Below are positions 28,203 through 35,034 of a stretch of DNA of 64,000 nt, one piece after another. The notes under the pieces are model-generated. The model saw nothing but the letters and a program-made list of their open reading frames with translations, had not been told where the DNA came from and did no database searches. The number at the start of each line of letters is the position of its first letter. Positions within the stretch are counted from its first letter, which is position 1. Origin of the DNA: Rhodoferax sp. U2-2l (GTDB lineage Bacteria; Pseudomonadota; Gammaproteobacteria; Burkholderiales; Burkholderiaceae_C); assembly GCF_020594515.1 (NCBI RefSeq), contig NZ_JAJCTH010000011.1, positions 62,001 through 126,000 on the forward strand, written 5' to 3'. Position numbers and translations under genes: made by a program.

Positions 28203-29822
28203 TCAGGACAGCGGCTTCAAACCCAGCTCTGCCAAAAAACCGTTGTGCTTTTGTTTGGCCGCCGCAATGTCTTTTTCAATCTGGACCAAGTCGGCGTGTG
28301 TCGCGGCCAGGTCAATCTCCGCCTCACCTACCGCCGTGCTGATGTAGCGCGAGATGTTCAGGTTGAACTCGTTCTTCTCAATCTCGGCCATTCCCACCCT
28401 GCGTGAGTAACGTGCCTCTTCCTCGCGGAACTGGTACGTCTTGATGATTTTGGCGATGTTCTCACCTGTCAGCTGGTTCTGGCGCTTGCCTTTGACGAAG
28501 TGCTCTGCCGCATTGATGAACAACACGTCATCCGGCTTTTTGCACTTCTTCAACACCAGGATGCACACCGGAATACCTGTGGAATAAAACAGATTGGACG
28601 GCAGCCCAATCACTGTGTCGATGTGGCCGTCCTTCAGCAGCTTGGTGCGGATGCGTTCTTCCGCCCCGCCACGGAACAGCACACCATGCGGCAAGATGAT
28701 GGCCATCACGCCTTCGTCTTTCAAGAAGTGAAAGCCGTGCAGCAAAAATGCAAAGTCCGCGGCCGACTTGGGCGCCAGGCCATGGTTTTTGAAGCGCACG
28801 TCGTCCGCCAACGCGTCGGTCGGCTCCCAGCGGTAGCTGAACGGCGGATTGGCCACAATGGCATCAAACGCAGGCTTTTTGGCCGGGTTCAGCTCCCGCA
28901 AGATGTCCCAATCGTTGGTCAGCGTGTCACCGTGGAAGATATCAAACTCGGTGTCTTTCACCCCGTGCAACAGCATGTTCATACGCGCCAAGTTGTAGGT
29001 GGTGATGTTCTTCTCTTGGCCGTAAATCTTGCCAATGCCATGCGGCCCCATGCGCTTGCGCACGTTCAGCAACAGCGAGCCAGACCCGCAGGCAAAGTCC
29101 ATCACACTCTCCAGTCGCTGCTTGGGGCCGGTTTTGGGCTCCTGGCTGTCCAGCGTCACGATGGCTGAGAGGATGTCCGAGATTTGCTGTGGCGTGTAAA
29201 ACTCACCCGCCTTCTTGCCCGAGCCCGCAGCAAACTGACCAATCAGGTACTCATACGCATCACCCAGCGCGTCCATTTCTTTGGAGAACTCGGCCAGTCC
29301 ATCGGCAATCTTCTGGATGATGGTGCAGAGCTTGGTATTGCGATCGGTGTACGTCTTACCCAGCTTGGACGAACCCAGGTCAATTTCAGAAAACAAGCCT
29401 TGAAACGTGCTCTCAAAAGACTCGTTCTCAATGTATTTGAAGCCCGCCTGCAGCGTGTTGAGCAGCTCATCACTTTGGGTGCGCGCCATATTGGCAATGC
29501 TGCTCCACAAGTGCTGCGGCTGGACCACGTAGTGCACCTTGCGGCGCATTTGTTTTTCAAACGCCGTGATATCCGCCGGGTTGTTGGCGTACCACAACGC
29601 CAGCGGCACGGGGCGCGCACTGTTGTCGTCTTTCTGTTCCACCGTGGGGTAGTCACTGCCCAACTCCTTCTTGGCCGCCGCCTCGTAGTTGTCAGACAGG
29701 TAGCGCAGGAACAGGAAGGACAGCATGTAGTCGCGGAAGTCATCCGCATCCATCGCGCCGCGTAATTGGTCGGCAATCGCCCACAGGGTGTTGCCCAGTT
29801 GTTTTTGGTTGTGTTCGGTCAT
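28203..29822 (-). CDS. hsdM: Type I restriction-modification methylase subunit HsdM
   Basis: A 539-residue N6-adenine methyltransferase subunit, close in size to type IC HsdM. L-W-A-I-A-D-Q-L-R-G and F-R-D-Y-M-L form the N-terminal HsdM domain; G-E-F-Y-T-P is at 206-211; the SAM loop D-F-A-C-G-S-G-S is at 242-249; the catalytic N-P-P-F is at 325-328. With HsdS it methylates the host site and with HsdR it restricts foreign DNA. Its start overlaps the 66-residue gene by 4 bp, so its expression is tied to the zeta-like pair. It is the last gene of the operon. Confidence 0.96.
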   Translation of the reverse strand: MTEHNQKQLGNTLWAIADQLRGAMDADDFRDYMLSFLFLRYLSDNYEAAAKKELGSDYPTVEQKDDNSARPVPLALWYANNPADITAFEKQMRRKVHYVVQPQHLWSSIANMARTQSDELLNTLQAGFKYIENESFESTFQGLFSEIDLGSSKLGKTYTDRNTKLCTIIQKIADGLAEFSKEMDALGDAYEYLIGQFAAGSGKKAGEFYTPQQISDILSAIVTLDSQEPKTGPKQRLESVMDFACGSGSLLLNVRKRMGPHGIGKIYGQEKNITTYNLARMNMLLHGVKDTEFDIFHGDTLTNDWDILRELNPAKKPAFDAIVANPPFSYRWEPTDALADDVRFKNHGLAPKSAADFAFLLHGFHFLKDEGVMAIILPHGVLFRGGAEERIRTKLLKDGHIDTVIGLPSNLFYSTGIPVCILVLKKCKKPDDVLFINAAEHFVKGKRQNQLTGENIAKIIKTYQFREEEARYSRRVGMAEIEKNEFNLNISRYISTAVGEAEIDLAATHADLVQIEKDIAAAKQKHNGFLAELGLKPLS

Positions 29823-30019
29823 TTAGGTCTGCTTTTTGCGGCTTCTTGCAGCACGAGGTCTGAGGCGGAAATGCGTTGCAAGCGCCCATCTTTCATGATG
29901 ACCAGATGGGTATTGGTTTGCATCGCCGTCTTGCGGGCCGATTGGGCCGCACGGCGCAGCGCACCCAGGGCAGCGCGCACATCCGGGTCTTTGGCTTTGG
30001 CCAAGTCGTTGGCATTCAT
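29819..30019 (-). CDS. Small protein, candidate antitoxin of the zeta-like kinase
   Basis: A 66-residue protein, no family recognised with certainty. The first 35 residues are Ala/Arg/Lys-rich and helical (D-V-R-A-A-L-G-A-L-R-R-A-A). The second part looks like a short beta hairpin (H-L-V-I-M-K-D-G-R-L-Q-R-I-S). It overlaps the zeta-like gene and hsdM by 4 bp each. Pairing of a short basic protein with a P-loop kinase suggests a toxin-antitoxin pair, but this is inference; it could also be an HsdM accessory. Confidence 0.6.
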   Translation of the reverse strand: MNANDLAKAKDPDVRAALGALRRAAQSARKTAMQTNTHLVIMKDGRLQRISASDLVLQEAAKSRPK

Positions 30020-30534
30020 TGGTTTTCACCCCATTGCAAAAGTGCTGGCTCTTCGCCAACGTTGTCAAATTCCGCCCATGCATCCACTGCGGACTTGTAG
30101 GCATTTTCAAAGTTGTGCAGACCTGCAACAAAACGACGACGAATCACATCCTCCGGAATATGGTGTCCGCCTTGCTGCACGCGCTCTGCCACGCGCGCAA
30201 TAGCCGTCTGTGCATCGGGCAGGCGCAGAAAAAACAGGCTGACGTGGTAGCCAAGTGCCCGCCATTGCCCAATACGCCCCACGTAGGCCAGCCCTGCCAG
30301 CGTGGTTTCAAACGCAAAGCTCTCGCCCTTGCGCACACATTCATCCATTTCCAAGAGCATCAAACGCCCCGCCTTGATAGCCGCTTGCTCGGGCGCAAAA
30401 GGGGACAAACCTGCGGCAATCAGATCGGCGTTGATAAAGCGCTGGCACTGTGCTTCTTGTGGCAGGAACGACCGGGCAAACGTGGTTTTGCCTGCCCCAT
30501 TTGGCCCGGCGATGATGATGATTTTTTTCGTCAT
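30016..30534 (-). CDS. Zeta-toxin-like P-loop kinase
   Basis: A 172-residue protein with a Walker A loop G-P-N-G-A-G-K-T-T (10-18), I-N-A-D-L-I-A-A-G-L-S-P-F (34-46), and F-A-F-E-T-T-L-A-G, all typical of the short zeta-toxin/AAA_33 group. Zeta toxins phosphorylate UDP-N-acetylglucosamine and block wall synthesis, but short family members may have other substrates. It lacks an epsilon-type antitoxin; the overlapping 66-residue protein takes that position. It is preceded by a 139-bp spacer with an inverted repeat, the only real gap in the hsd operon. Confidence 0.8.
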   Translation of the reverse strand: MTKKIIIIAGPNGAGKTTFARSFLPQEAQCQRFINADLIAAGLSPFAPEQAAIKAGRLMLLEMDECVRKGESFAFETTLAGLAYVGRIGQWRALGYHVSLFFLRLPDAQTAIARVAERVQQGGHHIPEDVIRRRFVAGLHNFENAYKSAVDAWAEFDNVGEEPALLQWGENQ

Positions 30535-30610
30535 TTTGCAAGCTCGCCTTTTCCGCAGGTCTGAACTGTCAAGAATTCCTTGCCAGTTGCCCAGCTACCT
30601 GTCGTAACTT

Positions 30611-30637
30611 CAGTTGTCAACCAATGCTTGACAACTG
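30611..30637. repeat. Inverted repeat upstream of the zeta-like gene
   Basis: CAGTTGTCAA (30611-30620) and its exact complement TTGACAACTG (30628-30637), 7-nt spacer. Read on the minus strand the arm contains TTGACA, a perfect -35 hexamer, though the -10 region (TAGCTG) is poor. It may be an operator for an internal promoter driving the zeta-like gene, the 66-residue gene and hsdM, or a prrC 3' hairpin. The rest of the 30535-30673 spacer shows nothing else clear. Confidence 0.5.
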
Positions 30638-30673
30638 ATATGCCACATTTCCAGTCGTAGAGGAGTACGTCAA

Positions 30674-31864
30674 TCATGCAGCAGCCCCTTCAGCTTTCTT
30701 CTTGGTTGGGGATTCAAAGACGTCGGGTAGCACAAATTCATAGCGACCCAAAAACGCATCAAGAATCTGTCTGAATAATTTCTTGTTGTCATCCACCATC
30801 TCCAAGGGCTGGTAGATATCGTACTTGCCGTGGCTTAGCAGGTTGAGTGCGCGAGAAAAAAGGTCCGCATCATCCAGCCCATGAATGCAGGCAGAAAAAT
30901 CGTCGCGACCGAAAAAGGTAGCGGTCTTCTCCAAAATGCTACGCAGCATGTTGAAGTGGTAGGTGTAAAGCGTGCCGCCCTGAGATGCCTTTTGAAGCTC
31001 TGCCAACATCGAGACATGGTGAAAAAACGGCGTATCGTCCGTGGCGCGCAGCGTGTAGATGGTGCCGCGCTCAGGCCGTTGCAGCAAGTACTTCTTGTGC
31101 GCATCCTTCTTTACCTCATTGCACACCACATTGAAGAACAAGGCGTGGTGGGATGACACCACGGCCTTGATGGGCGCAGGCACCATGCGTGGTGGGTTAT
31201 CAGCCTGCCCAGGCCCGTCGGCTACCACGGCTTCAGGTCGGGTTCTGCTCTTGGCCTTGCGCAGCAGCTTGGCCAAATCGCTGGCCACAGCTATGGCGTT
31301 GTTGTCGTCCAGCGAGGTGATGGGGTCGTCAATGTAAAGGTATTTAACCCATGCATAGGTTTCCAGCCCGTCAATGACACGCTCACAAATCGCCATGAAC
31401 AGGCACCAGATGAAGATGTTCTCTTCACCACGCGACACCTTGATGTGGCGCTCCTCTTCACTTTTGCGAAAGCTGATGGTCCATTTGTCGTAATCAATGT
31501 CGAACAGAAAGTCTGCATACCGTCCCAGGTAGTGGCCAATGCGCTCATCCAGGGCCAAGTCCTTCACGCCCTTGAAAAACTTGGAATCTGCATTGATGTG
31601 CAGCCGCCGCTCTTTGTCTTGATCCAGGTCGTTGTCCCAGTAGAACAGGTCTTCGGTAAAGGCGTTGAAATACAACGTGTCGGGCTGGCCCTTATTTTTG
31701 CGCTTGCCTGCATCCTTGAACTCCATGGAGAGCCGGGTTTTGCCCGTGCCGTTGTAGGCATAGAGCAGCACAAAGTCCTGGCTGCCACCATTCAAGTCAT
31801 CGCGCAGCCGGGCAGCGAGCCTGCGCAAGCTGGTGAAGCGGTGAATCTTGATCTTCTCGCTCAT
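30674..31864 (-). CDS. prrC: PrrC-type anticodon nuclease
   Basis: A 396-residue protein, the size of E. coli PrrC. The N-terminal ABC-like ATPase has Walker A at 37-46 (Y-N-G-T-G-K-T-R-L-S), the PrrC block Y-F-N-A-F-T-E-D-L-F-Y-W-D-N-D-L (65-80), a signature-like S-R-G-E-E-N (144-149), Walker B Y-I-D-D-P-I-T-S-L-D-D, and the H-loop S-S-H-H. The C-terminal nuclease keeps Arg308-x3-Glu312 and His345, matching the PrrC triad Arg320, Glu324, His356. PrrC stays silent bound to a type IC R-M complex and cuts tRNA-Lys when a phage inhibitor disarms restriction. It overlaps hsdS by 4 bp, exactly the expected partner. Confidence 0.9.
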   Translation of the reverse strand: MSEKIKIHRFTSLRRLAARLRDDLNGGSQDFVLLYAYNGTGKTRLSMEFKDAGKRKNKGQPDTLYFNAFTEDLFYWDNDLDQDKERRLHINADSKFFKGVKDLALDERIGHYLGRYADFLFDIDYDKWTISFRKSEEERHIKVSRGEENIFIWCLFMAICERVIDGLETYAWVKYLYIDDPITSLDDNNAIAVASDLAKLLRKAKSRTRPEAVVADGPGQADNPPRMVPAPIKAVVSSHHALFFNVVCNEVKKDAHKKYLLQRPERGTIYTLRATDDTPFFHHVSMLAELQKASQGGTLYTYHFNMLRSILEKTATFFGRDDFSACIHGLDDADLFSRALNLLSHGKYDIYQPLEMVDDNKKLFRQILDAFLGRYEFVLPDVFESPTKKKAEGAAA

Positions 31865-33111
31865 CCCTCAACTGCCTCCACCGAGGGGAAGAGCTGCTGC
31901 ATCAGCCCTTTTTTGTGGGTCTTGAGGGTGTCGAGCTCTTGGTTGGTGGTGGTGAGGAGGGCGTCGAGGGAGATTAGGCAGTCGGCGATTCGCTGTTGCT
32001 CACGCAAGGGCGGCACTGATATGCACAACTCTTTGAAAAAGGGAAGGCCGATGGTCTTGATCGTGCTACCCGTGGCTATCCGTTCAAAAATAGGCTTCAT
32101 TAGCTGAAGCAAGTAATACAAAAACCAATTTACTAGTTTTTGATCATCACAAACCCAGACAATGAAATGCTGGCTAACCGCCATGGGCACAGCCATGACA
32201 GCACTTTTGCCAACACCCGCATCACGACTAATTAGCACCGTACCTGCGGGATGCAGTACCGCTGACGAGTTCTCAATACCTTGTTTGGAAATTTCTATCT
32301 TGGTAGTCGAAATCAATCCTGCATCCAAATGCTTCGAATCGGCAAGAGAAACCCATTTGATGCCTCCGTCGTAATACTCTGAACTGCTTTTGCTGGGTGT
32401 ATGGCCAGAGCCTCTTTTGGCCAAGTCTTCAAGCTTCCTAAGCTCCCACTCCCCCGCACCCCGAAAATCAGGAAACCGCAGGCGCGGTTGGGTTTCACCT
32501 TCGCGGGGGAAAAGCTGCTGCATCAGCCCTTTTTTATGGGTCTTGAGCGCGTCCACTTTGCGGGCCTGCGCGGCGATCAGTTCGTCCAAGGAACTCAGAC
32601 AGTCGGCGATTTTTTTCTGTTCTTCTGGTGATGGGACGGGAATTCGTAATTCTGAAAACTGCTTGTAGCTGATCATCTTCCCGTCGCGAAGACCTTCCAG
32701 ATTTTTTGTGAGGATTTGAATGAATCTGTCAGTCTTCAGGTAATGCCTGAAATATGCATCGTTTCCTTGACCGCGCCGCCGAAGGATGACGTAAGCCGGA
32801 CTGCATATTCCCTTGTATTGCGAGTACTCAATGCCGCCCTGAAACGACCTGAGGCTGATGATGAAATCACCTACCTGAACTACCTTGTAACTTTCGATGC
32901 TTTTTTCAGACACCGATACGTGATAGTCAATCATGTGTCTGGGGATCGCGCCATATTCTTGGGTAATCGCCAATACGGGAAGACCGGGCTCGGGGTTCTT
33001 ATCGCTTATCTGCTTGAACAGGTTATCGCCAAATTGTTCGCTCCACCCATCCGCATCCCGAAACGCCGGAAACCGCAGCTTCGGCACCAAGTTGGTTTTT
33101 TCTCGTTTCAT
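31861..33111 (-). CDS. hsdS: Type I R-M specificity subunit HsdS
   Basis: A 416-residue protein with two target-recognition domains (about residues 10-170 and 210-380), each followed by a coiled-coil spacer. Near-identical ends of the two halves read L-K-T-H-K-K-G-L-M-Q-Q-L-F-P, and E-E-Q-K-K-I-A-D-C-L-S-S-L-D mirrors R-E-Q-Q-R-I-A-D-C-L-I-S-L-D. Each domain should read one half of a bipartite site; the site itself cannot be deduced. At the DNA level a 42-bp repeat marks the two spacers. It sits between a KilA-N gene and prrC, with 4-bp overlaps on both sides. Confidence 0.95.
   Translation of the reverse strand: MKREKTNLVPKLRFPAFRDADGWSEQFGDNLFKQISDKNPEPGLPVLAITQEYGAIPRHMIDYHVSVSEKSIESYKVVQVGDFIISLRSFQGGIEYSQYKGICSPAYVILRRRGQGNDAYFRHYLKTDRFIQILTKNLEGLRDGKMISYKQFSELRIPVPSPEEQKKIADCLSSLDELIAAQARKVDALKTHKKGLMQQLFPREGETQPRLRFPDFRGAGEWELRKLEDLAKRGSGHTPSKSSSEYYDGGIKWVSLADSKHLDAGLISTTKIEISKQGIENSSAVLHPAGTVLISRDAGVGKSAVMAVPMAVSQHFIVWVCDDQKLVNWFLYYLLQLMKPIFERIATGSTIKTIGLPFFKELCISVPPLREQQRIADCLISLDALLTTTNQELDTLKTHKKGLMQQLFPSVEAVEG
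31885..31926. repeat. 42-bp direct repeat in hsdS, copy 1
   Basis: The stretch from GGGGAAGAGC to GGGTCTTGAG matches 32506-32547 with two mismatches. It encodes the spacer end K-T-H-K-K-G-L-M-Q-Q-L-F-P of the second half. Confidence 0.85.
32506..32547. repeat. 42-bp direct repeat in hsdS, copy 2
   Basis: The stretch from GGGGAAAAGC to GGGTCTTGAG, same orientation as 31885-31926. It encodes the spacer after the first target-recognition domain, separating the two by 621 bp. Confidence 0.85.
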
Positions 33112-33938
33112 GATGCCAGTCTCTTCATATGGTGGTCAGCCAACAAACTACGCATTTGCGTGATGGCAATGTCGTTAAGCTTGAGTAGGCGCTCTGGTGC
33201 GGGCAACCCTTGGCGGATGAAGACGGCGTTGAGGCTTTCCAGATTGGTGAGCACCACCAATTGCTCCAGCGTGGCGTTGTCGCGCTGGTTACCTTGGGCG
33301 TCGGGATGGCTGTCTTGCCACTGTTTGGCGGTTTGCCCAAAGAGGGCCACATTCAGCAAGTCGGCCTCGCTGGCGTAGACATGGCTGGCCTGGATTTTGG
33401 TGATGGTGGGTGGAACCAAGGTTTCTTTGATGGCATCGGTGTGGATGCGGTAATTGATTTTGGACAGGGTGCGCTGCAAGTTCCAGCCGAGTTGGAGGCG
33501 GCTGCTTTCTTCTTCTTTGAGACGGCGGAACTCTTTGACCAGGTAAATCTTGAACTCGGGGCTGATCCACATGCCGAATTCAAAGGCAATATCGGGGTGC
33601 GCGTACGTGCCGCCATAGCGCCCTGCAGTCGCTTTAAGTCCAACCGCTCCCGTCTTTTCAACCCATTCTTTGACGCTGATTTTGTAGCTGTTGAGGCCTG
33701 CCTGACTTTTAATTGTGGCGAATTCGCCGTAATTAAAAGCAGGGTTGTAGATGGACTCCCAAATGCCCAAGAACTCGACCGTATTGCGGTTGCGCAGCCA
33801 ATCTGAGATGAAAAAGTCACCGTCTTTCGCGCGCAGCATGTCGGTGAGCGAGATGTAGTCGCCTTGAGGCGACGTGACTACCGCTACGCTGGTGCCCTGG
33901 ATGTCCAGGGTGCTGGTCTTGGTTGTTCTGCGGTTCAT
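33108..33938 (-). CDS. KilA-N domain protein
   Basis: A 276-residue protein. The N-terminal 120 residues match the KilA-N DNA-binding fold of phage and poxvirus proteins: Y-I-S-L-T-D-M-L, I-S-D-W-L-R-N-R-N-T-V-E-F-L, W-V-E-K-T-G-A-V-G-L-K-A-T-A-G-R-Y-G-G-T-Y, and A-F-E-F-G-M-W-I-S-P-E-F-K. The C-terminal half is helical and unique (D-L-L-N-V-A-L-F-G-Q-T-A). Such proteins often travel with type I R-M loci; the role is unknown. Its start and stop overlap the neighbouring genes by 4 bp. Confidence 0.85.
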   Translation of the reverse strand: MNRRTTKTSTLDIQGTSVAVVTSPQGDYISLTDMLRAKDGDFFISDWLRNRNTVEFLGIWESIYNPAFNYGEFATIKSQAGLNSYKISVKEWVEKTGAVGLKATAGRYGGTYAHPDIAFEFGMWISPEFKIYLVKEFRRLKEEESSRLQLGWNLQRTLSKINYRIHTDAIKETLVPPTITKIQASHVYASEADLLNVALFGQTAKQWQDSHPDAQGNQRDNATLEQLVVLTNLESLNAVFIRQGLPAPERLLKLNDIAITQMRSLLADHHMKRLAS

Positions 33939-34291
33939 GGCTCCCCCTCTGCTGTGTCGTTCTTGTCCTCACCATCCCACATCTCACGGTAGGCATGGAT
34001 GTAGCTGGCGGTCGCTTGCGGGTCCAGTTGCCAGTAATGGCGGCACAGGGCTTTGAAGAGAGCAAGTCCTTTGGGTGTGCAAGCGTGATTCAGAAGTTGA
34101 TCCAGCGTGTGCTCGATCCAGAGGGCATCGGGGCTGTCGCTGCGCAGGATGGCCTGGACGGTGGGTGCCAGTGCCTCGACGGCCTGTTGGTGAAGTGCCT
34201 GCAGTGGGGCCATGGCCGCAGAGAGCGTATCCAGCAACTCCAGGTAAGGGTCAGCGTTCGGCGCGGTGGCGTGCGGTGGGGGCAAAATCAT
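33935..34291 (-). CDS. Hypothetical 118-residue protein in the hsd operon
   Basis: No family recognised. Pro-rich start, then mostly helical (L-E-L-L-D-T-L-S-A-A-M-A-P-L), a middle with D-A-L-W-I-E-H-T-L-D-Q-L-L-N-H-A-C, and an acidic tail (D-G-E-D-K-N-D-T-A-E-G-E-P). No signal or membrane segment. Its real status is supported by 4-bp ATGA-type overlaps with both neighbours. Confidence 0.65.
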   Translation of the reverse strand: MILPPPHATAPNADPYLELLDTLSAAMAPLQALHQQAVEALAPTVQAILRSDSPDALWIEHTLDQLLNHACTPKGLALFKALCRHYWQLDPQATASYIHAYREMWDGEDKNDTAEGEP

Positions 34292-35034
34292 TTCAGCACC
34301 CCCCTGCCTTGTTCGGTCAGGCGGTATTTCTGCAAACGGCTGTTAGGTTTGTCGGGGATGGTGCGTTCAACCAAGCCTGCCTCTAGCGCAGGTGCCAGAT
34401 ACAGTTTTTCAAAATTGTCTCTGCCTTTGAGATTTAGCTTTTCCATCAGCTCTTTGCGGCTCCACGAACCTTCACCGACGGCCATGAGAAGCGCTGTGAC
34501 TTGCCCTGTGACTTGTTCGCCAGCGGCTTCCCCTTGCCCTTGAGGCCGCCGCACCAGGGCGGTGAATTGGTTACCGCTGACCTCACTGATCAGCTCAATT
34601 TGCGGCCATTCGCCCAGCGCCCGGGAGATGCCGCTGCCCATGCCTCGGTAGGGCAGCAGTCGGAAGGCGTGCTCGCTCAGCGTGGGATTGCGGCGGTTGC
34701 TTTTGCCGTGGCGGATGTCGTCAATGCTCAGGCTGTCGGGCAAGGGGCCGGGGCTGATGATCTCGATGCGGTCGCGAAACACCAGAATGCGGATGGAGGC
34801 GCTGGTGAAGTAGTCGCGGTGGACGAGCGCATTGACCAGCAGTTCTTGCAGGGCGATTTCAGGCACTTCCAGGATACCCGGCGAGTTGAAGCCCTGGTCA
34901 CCCTGCACGCGGCGCAGGTTGCGTTTGATGAAGGCCAGCGCCTCGGTGTATTGAGCATGCAAGGTGCTGCTGACGTCTGGGCCCTGAGGGGACTCCAGCG
35001 TTAACACCTCTTCAAGTAGCGCTCTACTGCTCAT
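34288..35034 (-). CDS. HATPase_c_4 / winged-helix protein lacking the AlbA_2 domain
   Basis: A 248-residue protein. E-L-L-V-N-A-L-V-H-R-D-Y-F is the N-box of the HATPase_c_4 domain found in AlbA_2-type regulators, with I-I-S-P-G-P-L-P and R-G-M-G-S-G-I following. The C-terminal 80 residues look like a winged helix (V-T-G-Q-V-T-A-L-L...S-R-K-E-L-M-E-K-L). Usual members have about 400 or more residues with an N-terminal AlbA_2 domain, which is missing: the gene starts inside the end of hsdR (11-bp overlap, ATG at 35034). Either a trimmed form or a 5' deletion fused to hsdR. Confidence 0.75.
   Translation of the reverse strand: MSSRALLEEVLTLESPQGPDVSSTLHAQYTEALAFIKRNLRRVQGDQGFNSPGILEVPEIALQELLVNALVHRDYFTSASIRILVFRDRIEIISPGPLPDSLSIDDIRHGKSNRRNPTLSEHAFRLLPYRGMGSGISRALGEWPQIELISEVSGNQFTALVRRPQGQGEAAGEQVTGQVTALLMAVGEGSWSRKELMEKLNLKGRDNFEKLYLAPALEAGLVERTIPDKPNSRLQKYRLTEQGRGVLK

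Noticed and set aside
34288-35034. Simple sequencing frameshift splitting a full-length AlbA_2 protein
   Set aside because: The sequence upstream in every frame is the hsdR 3' end, with motifs in the right frame to its stop, so there is no hidden AlbA_2 half next to it.
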